From NCBI RefSeq assembly GCF_011386835.1, contig NC_088791.1, positions 57,679,498-57,743,497 of the forward strand: a stretch of DNA of 64,000 nucleotides, in the 5' to 3' direction. Source of the stretch: Chrysemys picta bellii. Taxonomy: Eukaryota; Chordata; Testudines; Emydidae. A program made the position numbers and the translations under genes. Below are positions 10,604 through 25,600 of the stretch, piece after piece (the first letter of the stretch is position 1; each line of letters opens with the position of its first letter). The notes under the pieces are model-generated. The model was not told where the DNA came from, ran no database searches, and saw only the letters and a list, made by a program, of their open reading frames with translations.

Positions 10604-13600
10604 GTGAGTATCCTTTCCTTTGTGTGTACCAATGTGTCTGAAGAAAGACTTTGGCTCCATATGGAAAAGGAAATGAAGTCCATCATGAATTCACTGTAGC
10701 TTCTTCCCCCTCTTTATTCCTATGAGATCAGAATGTTGGGGTCACAAGAGGTTCCCCCTGCTGCCTCTTTCCCTATTCTTTGTCTAGGAGCCAGGAATCT
10801 CTGTGCTGAAAAATCATGGATCTGTCACTGACTTGCTCTGTGGCCTTGGGCAAAGTCATTTAAGCTTTGTGTCTGTTTCTTTCTCTGCAAAATGGAGGTA
10901 GTAGTAACCTACTTCACAGAGGGGTTGGGAAAATTAAATAGTTTGTTCAGCACTTTGAAAACATGAAGCCCCATAAACATTCTAAGGGGCCAGTTCTGCC
11001 CCCTGCCCTTGTGGCTTATAGGAATTGTAAATGGGACACCAGGAGTTGGGGAGAATTCGCCTAATGAAAGAGCAGCCATAGATCTGACATAAGTGGCCCT
11101 AGGTGGATGCTCCTTGCAAGCCCCAGCATAGTGGGAGTAGCTGTAGCACTCAGCACTGTGGAGATTCTGGGCTGCATTCCAGCCTGTAGGCAGCCCTGGA
11201 TAGGCTGCTACAAGATGAAGCAGCCACTGGGGATGTTCTTATTTACAATGGAGGCCATGTTAGCCACCACAGTATCCCAGAATCCAGGCAGCACAAAGAT
11301 GGATCTTCCCTTCCTTTCTTCCTGGCTGCATCTTCTGTGCTGTGGCTCCCAGCAGATGCCACACAGAATCTGGCACAAAGTATTTTTATGATTATTTTGT
11401 AATACAATGAGCTCCAGAACAGGGAGGCCCTCTGCCACTTCCTCACAAATTGGGCTCAAAATCCACATCTTTAGGCTTTTGATTAGATAGAAACTTGCAA
11501 TGGAAGCTCCACTTGTGCATCCCAGCACATGATTTGGCCCTCTGACCATAGCATGTACTTCAGCGTGCAACAAGGAGAACTGTTAGGAGAAAATCCAACA
11601 TGGATATATTGCTACTTGTAAATGGTACATTGTAAATTTGTGCAGGTTTTGGTAATCCTGCAATGCTCATGGCTCAAAATCTTTTTAAATAGTGAGCTTC
11701 CTGAGGACTAGATCTATAAACAACATTAAAAAATCCATATAGGTAACGTGTGTTAAAATTTAAATTGCTTTGTAAAATATTTTGCAAGATGTTACCATTA
11801 AAGCAACAATTTAGTGATCTTTTTAAAATGCCATCTCTCCAGAGAGTTCTCATCTCTCTTCAGTGTCTTTACAGAAGTTAATGAGATGTTCACTAAAATG
11901 GATAAAGAATACACCCCGGAATTGGTCTTCTACGGGTTTTTTAAAAAAGTGAAAATCTGTGTTACTTAAAAGTATTATGAAAGGCTCCTTGCTTTCATTT
12001 TTTGTGCACATATATTTTTAATATTCTTTCACTTTAGGTCTTAGATGAAAAACTTATTTTTGTAAAAGTGCACGCGCCTTGGGAAGTGCTATGCACATAT
12101 GCCGAGGTTATGCACATCAAATTGCCTCTGCAGCCCAATGACCTGAAAACCCGAGATTCAGCTTTCAACTGGTTTAGTAGACTCTTCCGAGTTGATGAAA
12201 ATATCATCAAACCAGAGCAAGAGTTTTTCACTGCCCCATTTGAAAAGGCTCGTTTGTCTGATTTTTACATTCAAGACAAAGACATCTTCTTCAACCCTGC
12301 AACCAGAAGCCGAATTGTAAGTCAATATAAAGATTTATTTATTTTCTGTCTCTAAACCCACACAAAGACATTTGTTTATTTCTCTTTGGGTATGTCTTCA
12401 CTACTGGCTGGATCGGCGGGCAGCGATCGATCCAGTGGGGATCGATTTATCGTGTCTACTCTAGACACGATAAATCGATTCCCCGAGTACTCTCCCGTCG
12501 ACTCCTGTACTCAGCTCGGCAAGATGCACAGGCAAGTCGACGGGGGAGCAGCAGCAGTCGACTCACCGTGGTGAAAACACCACGATAAGTCGATCTAAGT
12601 ACATTGACTTCAGCTACGTTATTCATGTAGCTGAAGTTGCGTAACTTAGATCGATCCCCCCAGTGTAGACCAGGCCAAAGTCAATCAGAGCAACACAACC
12701 ACCATCACCAATAACAGCCAACCCTCCTGACACATTAGAAATGTAGGGAACAATCTTACATTGACTAGGAAACTGACTGGATGATCTAATGAGGTGAAAT
12801 TCCAAACCTTTGTCCAACTTGGGTTCCACTTATGCCCCAAAATAGAGTTTAAGTGGGACTTAAATGGGGCAGTGATCTTGTACAGTGAATTTCACGCAGA
12901 GAACTTGCCCCTCTTTAACGTCTATGATTCCGTGGTGACACAGTTATAGTTTATATTCCTCACTTACAAATTGCAAGAGATTCAGGGCATTTTGTATTTT
13001 TCAGGTTCATTTTATTCTTTCCCGTGTGGAATATGCAGTAAGAGACAATGTGAAAAAGTTTGGTATTAACAAACTCCTGGACTCTGGGATCTACAAGGCA
13101 GCATTTCCTCTTCACGATGTAAGTCCAATGCTTGGAACGGGTATCTTAGTTGGGAATAAATTTGTATGCTGATTGAAGACATATGTATGATTCCTATAGC
13201 AAAATACATATGGGCATTGATTTTATTTGTTCACTGACTGTCATATCTGGAGACAATGGCTGGAAGAAAATATTCTTTCAAAACTCTTTTTCAGAGGAAT
13301 ATTGATTTTTCCAGTAAACAGAATTTTCCACAAAAAGTGTCTTTTAACAGAAGATTTCAATTTTCCTTTCAAAAACCAAACACCCAGAAACTGAAATATT
13401 TTTATCTGGAAATGCTGCAGAGGTGCCTGATGGGAGTTGTATGTAGTTCAGTTGCCTCATGTCCCTATTGTCCTCTATGGGCCAGGCTCCCCAGCCAGTC
13501 TATATCTTCTATGATGCTCCATGGCCAGAAACTCCCAGGATGCATCACTTCCCTCTTCAAGAGGGAAAGCCGAATGTTCTTCCTCATCACCTTTCTTGTT

Positions 13601-16600
13601 GCACTATAGAATGAGAATGGAAAAATCCATTAAAAATTCTTAATACAAGTTCACATTTTCACCAGATATGTTTACAACCAACCTAGCAAGGAAATGAAAG
13701 GTTATTTCCCTCTGTACCCTCTTTTGAATCTGAAACAGATGCTCGAAGCCCTGCATTTATTCTCCAGAGTTTTCAGCCTTCATTGTAGTACATTACTGTC
13801 CTGAAGAAAGCGCCTGATAGTATGTAAGAGGTACTTAAAGTCTCATTGTTAATTAGAACTGATCCTTTTCTATTTATTTTCCCAATCCTAGGCCCAAGCC
13901 TGCAACTGCTTACATGCATGTTTAAGCATATGACTAAACCCCATTATTTTCAATGAGATGACTCCCATAATTAAAATTAAGCATGTGCGTAAGTATTTGC
14001 AAGATTGGGTCCTTAATGACAAGACTCTGTACTGTCACTGCTTGCTTACTTACTACTCCTTTTTGTAATTTGCAATGGAACTTGGGCTAAGAGATTACTC
14101 CAGACACTAGTCTCACAAGTGTAGCTCCACGGGGATCAGATTTCACACAGCCAGTGGGGCTGAAGTGGCACTGGTTGGTACAGTTACAGTCTAGTCATGT
14201 AAACTGGTTCAGCTGCCCATAAAGTTTGGGTACTATAAGTGGTTATTTTATGGGACAGTGTTTCCATATTCATTCTCTTTTGCAGTCTAGATTCAATCGC
14301 CAGTTAGATGTCCCCAACTGCCCTAGTGAACGGTATCTTCTTTACAAGGAATGGGCTCACCCCCTAAGTTTTTACAAACTGCAACCATTGGATCTTGTCA
14401 GGTGGGTATGCATATGATCAATACAATTCAGAAGGACCTAGGAATTCACGTAACATTTTCATGTTTTGGTACATTGAAGATTCATGCCTTAATTCTAATT
14501 GCAGATATGTACACCCATATCCGCACACACATTTGAGCATGCTCTGTTTCTGACTTTATAAGATACATGTAACCAATCAAAATTGAGCTTCAGTGAGAAG
14601 TAGGTATTTCATGCAAATATAAAAAATCATGCAAATTCACAGAAATGGTTAGCTGTTGTACTTCTGCAGTCACATAGTGTAAAAATATGAAAATAGAGTC
14701 TAGCCCTAAATATTTGGAATAAACAGCTGAGAAAGAAATGTGGAGTTATTTGCATTTTCAAAGAGTATTTTTCCCCCCACAGGAAATATTATGGAGAGAA
14801 AATTGGAATATATTTTGCTTGGCTTGGTTTTTACACTCAAATGCTGATCGTGGCAGCAATAGTAGGACTTGCCTGTTTTTTGTATGGATACATAACAAAG
14901 GACAACTGCACATGGAGGTATCGGATGGACAGTTCAAATATATTTTCATATTGACACAGTTCTGAATACTCACAAATAGCAGAGAGTTTTCTAGGCATAA
15001 AAAAAGGGAACCTTGTTAGTGATCCCAGGTTGAAGTTCATGGTACTGTTGAATGAACACTGTGAAAAGGAAATGACAAGTATATATCAGGGCTACAAGAA
15101 CATTGCTGGATCATCTAGTCCAAGGGACATGAAAGTCCTCCGATATCCTCTTATTTCTTGTACTTCTCTTGCTTTCTCCTTTCTCAGTGTGCATGTTTCC
15201 TCCTCTACTCTCTGCCCTCCTTCTCATTCCTGACATACTGTAAGCAAACAAAGAGCCATATCATGCCATCAGCTTTTAAGCAGAACTCCCTATTGAAATC
15301 AGTGGGGAGTTGTGCTATAAATCTGTTGGCACGTTATGGCCCAAAGGCTTTTACAAATCAGAATATACAGAGACATTCATGTCAAATAAAAAGGACATGG
15401 AATGAAAGGGGCAGATGAGCAAAATGATTAAAGCAACTAAAACATTAAAAGAGCATCCCAAAATATAAATCAGTTTTCTGCCTTCAACATAAAGAATATA
15501 TAAAAGGAAATTAAAAAACAGGGAAAGAAAATGACAATAAATCCTGGGGAGAAAATAAAGAATACAGCACAGCATCTGAAACAGAAGCAAATCATTAATA
15601 TCTTTTAGGAAACTAAAGCTACCATGGACGGAAAGGGCTCACTAAGGACCTGATCCAATACTTAGTCAATCACTGAAATGATTCCCATTGACTACAGTGA
15701 GTAGTGGATCAATCCCTGCACGAACAAAAATCAAGTTAATGGAGAAACAAATACAGAGAATAAGAATAGCAACTGGCTTGGTTCTGAAGTTAAAGATGTA
15801 GTGTACAGGGCAAAAAAGTAATAGACATGAGAGGTTACAAATGACTTGTATTTAAGATTTTGTTTTTTTCATTCTTTATAGTTTGACATTTCTATGTGAA
15901 TCCACATATAATGTAAAAATGTAAAGAAAACAGTGAAAAATCAAAACTTCAACACAGGTTACCATAGCATGTCCATTTATGTTTGCTACTCCCTAAGGGA
16001 GAGAAAAAACTTTCTCATAGGTGAAATTCACATATGGGTGGAGGGCCTGCTAAAAGGAACTGCTTGGAACTCAAGACCTTCCTTCCCCCCCTCTTCTATA
16101 GGAGAATAGGCAGAACAGCAGCACAGGGGAAATTCTGCTCCCCCTTTACACCCTGAATAGAGACATTGGTGGAAAGAGGCTCCTGGATCTGCACTTATTC
16201 AGATCCCCTGGTCCTCTTGCGCCCTCTGTAGCTAGAACTACTTCAGCCATTTTGGCTACTCCAAGTGACTCTGCAGCCACTCCCTGGCTGCCTCAAACCT
16301 CCCCTACCACCATGCTCAGACTGAACATTATAGGGTGGATTTGCCCATTGTAAATCAGGTAAATGAGTCACCCTGAAATCCTGAAAATGTGAACAATAGG
16401 ATTTTTTAAGATCTCTGTTTTATTTTAACATGATTTGTTTTAAAGAATAGCATCAAGAGTAATGGGAGATAATTCCTTCCATGCTTCATAATCTAATATG
16501 CTGTTTATTGAAGGCTAAGAGTGGAAATGGAGGAGGCGCGTTGTCTGAAAGCAGCGCACTTAGCAACTTATTCCTTACTTCACCGAGTTATCACACTATC

Positions 16601-19600
16601 TACAACAGGGGTAGGCAACCTATGGCACACGTGCCAAAGGCAGCACGCAAGCTGATTTTCTGTGGCACTCACACTGCCCGGGTCCTGGCCACCAGTCCAG
16701 GGGGCTCTGCATTTTAATTTAATTTTAAATGAAGCTTCTTAAACATTTTAAAAACCTTATTTACTTTACATACAACAATAGTTTAGTTATATATTATATA
16801 TTATAGACTTATAGAAAGAGACCTTCTAAAAACGCGAAACCTTAAATTAGAGTGAATAAATGAAGACTTAGCACACCACTTCTGAAAGATTGCCGACTCC
16901 TGATCTACAAGCATTAACAGTAGTCTGAGTTTTGTGCTTGTGTAATTGATTGATTTTATTTTTAGCCAAGAAGTGTGTGATCCCAACATTGGCGGCAATA
17001 TCATAATGTGCCCGCAGTGTGATCAGGAATGTACATACTGGAACCTCACTATCACCTGTGAATCCTCTAAGGTAACATGCCATTTACATCCTGCAGAGAT
17101 GGGCTTCTACGTTCAGTTGCAATAGCCTTTGTATTTTCTCTTACACCATCCATGAGGTAAAGTAGCGGCAGTGTTATTCCCCCACCAGTGCAAGATTAAT
17201 GTTTCTTCAGCACAGCAATATGAAAGGCACAAGAGAGAAACACATGAAAAGGGAAATGTTGGAAGGAAAAGGCAGAAGGGCACCCCCACAATTACCATAT
17301 CAAAACAGTGTTTTCTTATTAAATAGGTTAATGTTTTTCGTGTCACTTCTTGTTTGTCAGAATTACTTGTTCATTTGCTCTGTGTGTGATGTGAGAGAGA
17401 GAGAATGCAATGTGTGTCATGTCAACTGAAATTCCTAGCACTGAAGTACTGGCTCTCCTCTTCCAGTATAGTGAATTGGTGGAACATTGATACGACAGCA
17501 GTTGTATATCCTTTTGCTGCATATTTGGCTCATAGGTTTAATGTAGGTTTTTTGCATTTAATTTCCTTGAGTTTGCATATTGGAAGAATACTAGGAGGAA
17601 AGGTGAAGATTCTTTATTAAACCATGTAAAAGCTCAAAACTAAAATCAAAATGTGCAACATTCTTTCAGCGTTCTTACCCCATGTAGAAAAATTACTGAC
17701 CCATTACAACTAAAGCATTTATTTTTTAATTCTTTACAGAAACTGTGTATATTCGATAGCTTTGGAACACTAGTATTTGCAGTATTTATGGGAATATGGG
17801 GTAAGTCAATTTCAAGGTTTTGCTTTCTATCTACAGTTTTGTCATCTAATTTTGGGCAGACCTAAGGCATATGCCAAAAAGTGTAGCTAAATGTACAACC
17901 ATTTCAGTTTCTAGTGTTCAGCAATATTACAAAAGGGAGTTCACACACAAAAATTAAGCATGACAGTAACTCTTTTTAGCATCATTTGGAGACCGATTTC
18001 AGAACCTTCAGGGGCAGATAGGAATTGGGGTTTTTTTCAGTGTTTGCTTCATCCTTTTAAACTTGGAGAAAAGTAAGAAGAAGGGATTAGAACTGCCCAG
18101 TGTTAAGCCAGCAGGAGCCACATGCTTAAACATGTCTGGCAAAGGACCTGTTTTTCTCCAAGGAATCTTGGACTGTCTATTCCTACGAGCAGCTGCGTGA
18201 CTGAGAAAGGCAATGGGAAAAATAGAGCCATTTATTATACATTCTAGTAATTATTTCTTTCCTTCTTCATTTATGTAATTGATACGCTAAATATGCAGTA
18301 ATTACAAGCACTAGGGACATCTTGTGGCAGTGAAAGTGTCTCTTTAATCAGGGGGTTCCCACTGACGGATTCTATTCTGTACTGGATTCAATGGACAAGG
18401 CAAAGTTTATTTTTCCAGAAAGTGTCTTGTTTCACTGGACTGCAGAGGCAGAACCAGAATTTTCTTAACAAGGGGGCCCACATTACCTGCCAAGTAGCAG
18501 AGATGTAGTAGTATGTGCTACTTCCCAATTTCTTCATCTACAGGACTCTGCTTTATGCATGCGCTGCTGACCAGGAGGTGTGCAGATGTGTATGGGGTTC
18601 CTTCCCATTCCCCTCCTCCCCCTGCTTCATAGTGTCACCCATGTCCTCACCAAGCCACAATCTCTTCTTCCAGAGCAAGCCTGGAAGTGGATATGGTGGA
18701 GGAGGCAGCGTGAGATGGCAGCCCAGGGTTCAGAGAAGTGGGGAGCCAGGTCCGAGACCTGGCTCCCCTCCTCCCCTCCCACCAGAGAGCTGGGGAGTGT
18801 CCAGGACCTCTACTCCCTTCCCTCCCCTCCCACCAGAGAGATGGGGAGCGGCCAGGAAATTTCCTTCCACCCCTCCTCTCCCATCAGTGAATTAGTAGTA
18901 GCAGCATTGTCTATGGCCAAGGGAGGAGCCTGAGGGCCCCCCCCCCATTAAGCCTTTGTGGATTGTCCATATTAGCAAGGTTGCTAATTGGCTTTAACTA
19001 TAGCCCCTTAACCAGAGTGATTACTAGTTGGTGATTAACAAGTAATGTTGACTTGGAAGCTAGTCAACAAAGTTACAGAAGTAAGTTTTATGTTATCAGT
19101 GGTGCTGCATGAAGGGTAGTGTACAGAAGACAACTACTGTAACATTTTAGAGCCATATGTCGGCTTGATAAGGAAAGGTTAATATGCTTGTTACTGTAAA
19201 ACATGTTCTACCTTGATCTTTTGATAATAAACTTAATATAAAGTGCTTCAAAGTAACTATTTCAATAAAATAATTGTTAAGTTAAATATGATTCTTTTAA
19301 GAACTTTTCAAAGGTATACTACGCTCAAGTTACCAGCAGGAAATTCCCTAAATCAAAGATTAGAACAGTTTGATGTTAATTTGATCTTTTTTCTGTTGTC
19401 CCAATAGTTAACTTATTTGTAATTTGCCTCTTAATTAAAAATTGTGATTTTCTGTTTTCGAGTATTGTTCCAAAAATGATAAATGAAAAGTTAAACTGCA
19501 TAACTACAATAATGCTTACAAGGGTCTGTTAGTAGTATCATCATAAACCCGCTCTATAAGGAGGTGAATTGTCAATCAAAATTGTACTGAATCCAAGTGA

Positions 19601-22600
19601 GCCATGGTCCTGATGCCATTTCAGTTGTAATTTTCATTGAATTGTAATACTTTTGTAGATAGACTGGTCCAAATAATTTAAGGAATGATACATTTTTAGC
19701 CTTATGATTGCATTGCTACCATTAATATTCTTGTTAATAAAGGTACTTCTGTAATATGTTCCCTTCAGAGAACTCAACTACAAAACATGAATGAATTAAG
19801 CCTCACAATACCCCCTGTAAAGTGGGTCTGGACTACTAAATTATAGTAAGTGACATGCCCAAGGCCAGACAGGATTAAAACCTAGATCTCCAGACTCCCA
19901 ATCATTTGTTTTAACCACTAGAAAATGCCTTCTTAGAATAAATGAAAGAAAAGATCAGTTAAAATACAGACAGAAGATCCCGCCCTGCTCTGAGGCCTGA
20001 GCGGTACAAAACAGCTATAAAGTTATCACACCTGTAGGCAGCTCCCTCAGTGACAGAGATATCATAGCATCTCTTGGGCCACACCCGCTTCCTGGCTGCT
20101 AGCACAGGAATTGTGGCAGGGGAAGGGGCAGCAGGCTGTAAGGCCAGGACAACCATGCACTCCAATAATTCCCAGCTACTGGAACAGTCCTTGAGGGCCT
20201 TTTGAAGCTGGTGCTAATTGGAGCACCGATGAGATGCTCTAAATTACTCTGGGGACCAGACCAGTTGCCCGATGTAGGGATGGAGGAGCTTGCTCCTCTT
20301 TGGTCCACTGGCCTTGCTCTGCAGGCTGATACAGAAGGTCAGGACCCCACTTCCCCTTTTTTGGCCTCTTGCTTGGAAAGAGTAGTTTCTGTGCTCCCCA
20401 GAGTTCAGGGAGCACAGGGATTGCCAGTGTGAGACACCCATGTAAAGCCATGTAAAGGTAGGAGCCTTCCATCCATTCTGTTTATTGCATGCTTGGTTTT
20501 GGTGAATTGACTGCAACTGTTTCTGAAAAACCTTTAGTAGGTGTGGCACTAACTCTGTAGTGTATAATAAATGGGCATTAGCCTTTTCCCTATGGCAATT
20601 TTTTATATGCACTAAGGTTTTATTTTAAAAACATCCATAACTCTCCAAAATTATTTTCCTTCAATTAATCAAACAATCTGCTTTTAAAAGACCATCCTGC
20701 AATATAAAATCCAAATTGTTCATATTCTATACATTTTCAGAAAGGAAAAATAAACTTTTATGCATTCTTTAGCATAAAGAATCCACAGGTTGATATCATA
20801 AAAACACCTACATCATTAGAGCAGTAATTAGGTAAAGAAATAGATCCAGTTATTTTCTCCCTGAGAAAGTCTTTGGACTATCCCACCAGACAGTAAAGGT
20901 TGTATTCTTTGTCTCTGAAAAGTGATCTAAAAAATTAATGATTCACATATTACAGCATAGGAGTTCAAACGCTGTACAGTGCACATGTGATAGAGATCTG
21001 TTTGTTTATCCTTTGGTTAGTTACTTTGTTTCTGGAGTTTTGGAAGCGACGTCAGGCTGAACTGGAATATGAATGGGACACTGTTGAATTTTTAGAGCAG
21101 GAAGAACATATACGTCCAGAATACGAAGCACGATGCACTCATGTAGTAACAAATGAAATCACACAGGTAAGGAATGTTTTTAGAATTGGTCATACTGCAA
21201 ACTGTGAAAGCTAGAAATTCAAAGAAAGACCTCATGAAAGTGGTGGGCCAGATCTTCAACTGATATAAATCAGCATTTCTCCACTGAAGTCAATGGAGCT
21301 ACCTCAGTTTGCACCAGCTGAGGATCTGACCCAATATGTTGATCTAATAAATTGCAGGCCTAACATACACCAATCTGTATCAGGCTAAAATGTGAGGCCT
21401 GGGGTTCACAGAAATCATTGCAACTGGTTTTACCAATTACTGCAACCTTGGGACTGGGGGTGATTACTAAAGGGCAGTTTCCGAACAGCCAGAGGGACTG
21501 CAGTAGAATGATCTGGTGCCACAAAATGGTACCTTTAAACCCAGGTAACAGCCTGGCATTGAATAATTTTTTTTGTGAGAAGCCCACAGTGGTCACTGAT
21601 AGGGTTGCCAGCTTTGGTTGGACATATTCCTGGAGGTTTCATCACACGACATAATATTTAATTAGTGATTAATCTTTAATTCCTGGAACTCCAGGACAAC
21701 CCTGGAGAGTTGGCAACCGTAGACTCGCTGATTGTTCATTGTTCTTGAAAGCCTGGAGACATGCCAAGAAAACAAGACAAAATGGAGGAAGAGAAGTTGC
21801 ATTTCATACAGTATTCAGACTTTGTTATCCACAGGTGTCTTTGAATGAGAGAAGCACAAACAGGTATTATGGCCAAGCATACATGAATGCTAATAACATT
21901 AATGAGTTCACCTGGACAGGGATAATTCTCATTCTAGTGAAACACAATACACATTTATGAGGCTCTTAGTTTAGAGCTCCTTTTTATTATACATTTTCAA
22001 GTGGCTTTAGCGGCTCACTCCAGCTCAACTGTCAGGTTTTTATTATTTTTTGTTATTGCATCACTACTGCAGTTACCTGATCATTTGCTTTGCTTTCATG
22101 TTCTAGTCATACTATATTAATGTTTATAATAGAGGACTTGAAAAGTTCCAAAACTAGACTGACATGGTTAAAAATCTACCCTGAGTGGCCCCTTCTGTAT
22201 TATAATCTTGTGCTACAGGATACCTGGTTTTATTAATAAGCTTATAGAATTTACATTATCTTTACTACACAAGGATCATTCTAAACAATTCTTAAGGTAT
22301 TTTTAGATAGAGGAGATTTGGCTAAAAAATAATATTTTTGCCATTATATAGACCTTTCATCTGAGTGTCTCAAAGATTTTTTAAAACATCAGTGAAGCCC
22401 CATTACACCTGGGTGAGGTAGGCATCAACCCCATTTTCGAGGGCGGTAAACTGAGAGACAAAGAAGCTGAGGCCTAAATTTTCAAAGTGTCCACTAATTT
22501 TGGGTGACAGTTTTTGGATGCCAAATCTCAGGTACATAGCGACCTGACTTTCAGAAGTGCTGAGCACCCACTAATCCAGCTGATGTGAGCAGTGGGTGCT

Positions 22601-25600
22601 TAGCACTTCTGAAAATCAGGTCCCACGTTTCTCAAATTGGGCACCCAAAAACTGACACCCAAAATCAGTGGACATTTTTTTTTTTTTTAAGCGTTGGCCC
22701 ACATGAATTGCCAGGGGGACCTGGCAAAGATGTCAGGTCTGGGAATAGAAACCAGGATCCTGATTCCCATTATTGTGCCCTAAACGTATCAAAGTGCTTA
22801 ACAGATCACACGAAAAATATATTTAAAAGAAGAGCAGATGTATGATTAATCCCCTTCTAAATCAACTCTCTTTCCAGCAAGAAGAGCACGTGCCATACAC
22901 TGCCTTTGGAAAGTGTGTACGGATGACCTTCGGTATAAGTGCAGTCTTATTCTGGGTAAAATTCTATTGATCTTATTCTTTAATATAATGTACTTCTCTT
23001 GACAAATAATAGCTTCATGAAAAACTAAACTATATATGAGTCAATAAGTGATAGGCTGGTTTGAATTTTCAAATATGGATGTTTAACTTGCACCCAAAAA
23101 GCATCTGCACACATGCCCAAACACATAACTGCATACACCAACCATACATTTGCATATGCAAAACAGATATTCGTGCATATATGTTTATACTTATGCATAT
23201 TTTGTGACTACAACTTGTGGGCTATGTTTGAAAATATGGTCCACTGTTTCCTCCATCAGCATTTTCAGATACATGTTTTGCTGGTAGGTGAAACAATGGA
23301 TTACCTTGGGGACAGACCTGGTTGCACTTTCCCCCCCTTCTTCCCAGTTTCTTTCATTGTTGTTCCAGCCATTCGGTTCAATAGCATGTCATGGACGACT
23401 GGGCCTCTTTCAGCTTTTTCGTTTCACTTAAAAGAGCAAAGCTGGGAGCGCTTTGATTTTCCCAATCTTGCTACTTTAATTAAAACTAAAAATTGAAAGA
23501 AGTCCAGCCATCCATGAAACAATATGTAACATGGTGGGCAGGCCCAGAAAGGCCATCTCTAAAAGCTGAGGGCTCTAATATATTGCATGCTCCCAGAGCC
23601 TGTACAACATATTGTAGCCGGAAAACCATCACCAGTGATGGGAAATGAAGCTGGAGCACAGGGACTGTACAGAATGCTGGCTGGCCAGCAGGGAAGAAGC
23701 TATGCTCTCGGTTTTCATGTCTCGAGCACAGTGAAGAAAATAACTAACTGGCTGGTTGGGGTTCAGAATTCTGGGAGAATCTTGTAACATGTATTGTGAT
23801 TTGGTTTATTACTATGGTATTATGTCTATGGTGGGAGGGCAGGGGATAAATGTCACTTTACAGACATATAAGAAGAGAAACTCACTGCCCTGAAGAACTT
23901 ACAATCTAAATAAAAACTAGATAGCTAATAAGAAATAAAAATGGGGAAAGAAGCAGATATGACAAAAAACAAGGAGAAAGAGAATACTGAACATGAAAGT
24001 ATTATTTCAACCAATGCAGATGATATGACTGATTAAAATTAGGGCTGTCAAGCGATTAAAAAAATTAATCGTGATTAATTGTGCTGTTAAACAATAATAG
24101 AATACCATTTATTTAAATATTTTCAATGTTTTCTACATTTTCAAATATATTGATTTCAATTACACACAGAATACAAAGTGTACAGTGCTCACTTTATATT
24201 TATTTTTGATTGCAAATATTTGCACTGTAAATAAACAAAATAAATTGTATTTTTCAATTCACCTAATAAAATTACAGTAGTCCAATCTCTTTATCATGAA
24301 AGATGAACTTAAAAATGTAGAATTATGTACAAAAAAGCCTGCATTAAAAAATAAAACAATGTAAAATTTAGAGCCTACAAGTCCACTCAGACGTACTTCT
24401 TGTTCAGCCAATCGCTCAGATGAACAAGTTTGTTTACATTTCCAGAAAATAATGCTGCCTGCTTCTTGTTTACAATATCACCTGAATGTGAGAACAGGTG
24501 TTTGCATGGCACGGTTGTAGCCAGCATCGCAAGATATTTACATGCCTGATGCGCTAAAGATTAATATGTCCCTTGATGCTTCAACCACCATTCCAGAGGA
24601 CATGTGTCCATGCTGATGACAGGTTCTGCTCAATAACGATCCAAAGCAGTGCAGACCAACATATGTTTGTTTTCATTATCTGAGTCAGATGCCACCAGCA
24701 GAAGGTTGATTTTCTTTTTTGGTTGTTAGGTTCTGTAGTTTCCGCATCAGAGTGTTGCTCTTTTAAGACTTCTGAAAGCATGCTCCACACCGTGTCCCTC
24801 TCAGATTTTGGAAGGCACTTCAGATTCTTAAATCTTGGGTCAAGTGCTGTAGCTATCTTTAGAAATCTCACCTTCTTTGCATTTTGTCAAATCTGCAGTG
24901 AAAGTGTTCTTAAAACAAACAACATGCTGGGTCATCATTCAAGACTGCTATAACATGAAATATATGGTAGAATGCAGGTAAATCACAGAGCAGGAGACAT
25001 ACAATTCTCCCCCCAAGGAGTTCAGTCACAAATGTAAATAATGCATTATTTTTTTAACGAGTGTCATCGGCATGGAAGCATGTCCTCTGGAATGATGGCC
25101 GAAGCATGAAGAGGCATATGAATCTTTAGTGCATCTGGCACATAAATATCTTGCAACACCAGCTACAACAGTGCCATGCGAAGGCCTGTTCTCACTTTCA
25201 GATGCATTGTAATTAAGAAGTGGGCAGCATTATCTCCCATAAATGTAAACAAACATGTATTTCTGTGATTGGCTGAACAAGAAGTAGGACTGAGTAGACT
25301 TGTAGACTGTAAAGTTTTACATTGTTTTGTTTTTGAGTGCAGTTATGTAACCAAAAAAACTACATTTGTAGGTTGCACTTTCATGATAAAGAGATTGAAA
25401 AACACTACTTCTTTTGTTTACAAATATTTGCACTGTAAAAATGATAATCAAAAATAGCACGAAGTGAGCACTGTACACTTTTTGTATTCTGTGTTGTAAT
25501 TGAAATCAATTATATTTGAAAATGTACAAAAACATCCAAAAATATTTAATACATTTCAATTGGTATTCTATTGTTTAAGAGTACAATTAATTTTTTTGAG

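Larger units (their letters stand above)
17801..21020 (+). other. ANO6 intron
   Basis: 3.2 kb. It contains a pyrimidine-rich tandem stretch at 18765-18890 and a MIR-like piece at 19795-19935. A 126-codon open frame near 18515-18895 is a by-product of the tandem repeat. I see no exon or intact element elsewhere in it. Confidence 0.75.
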
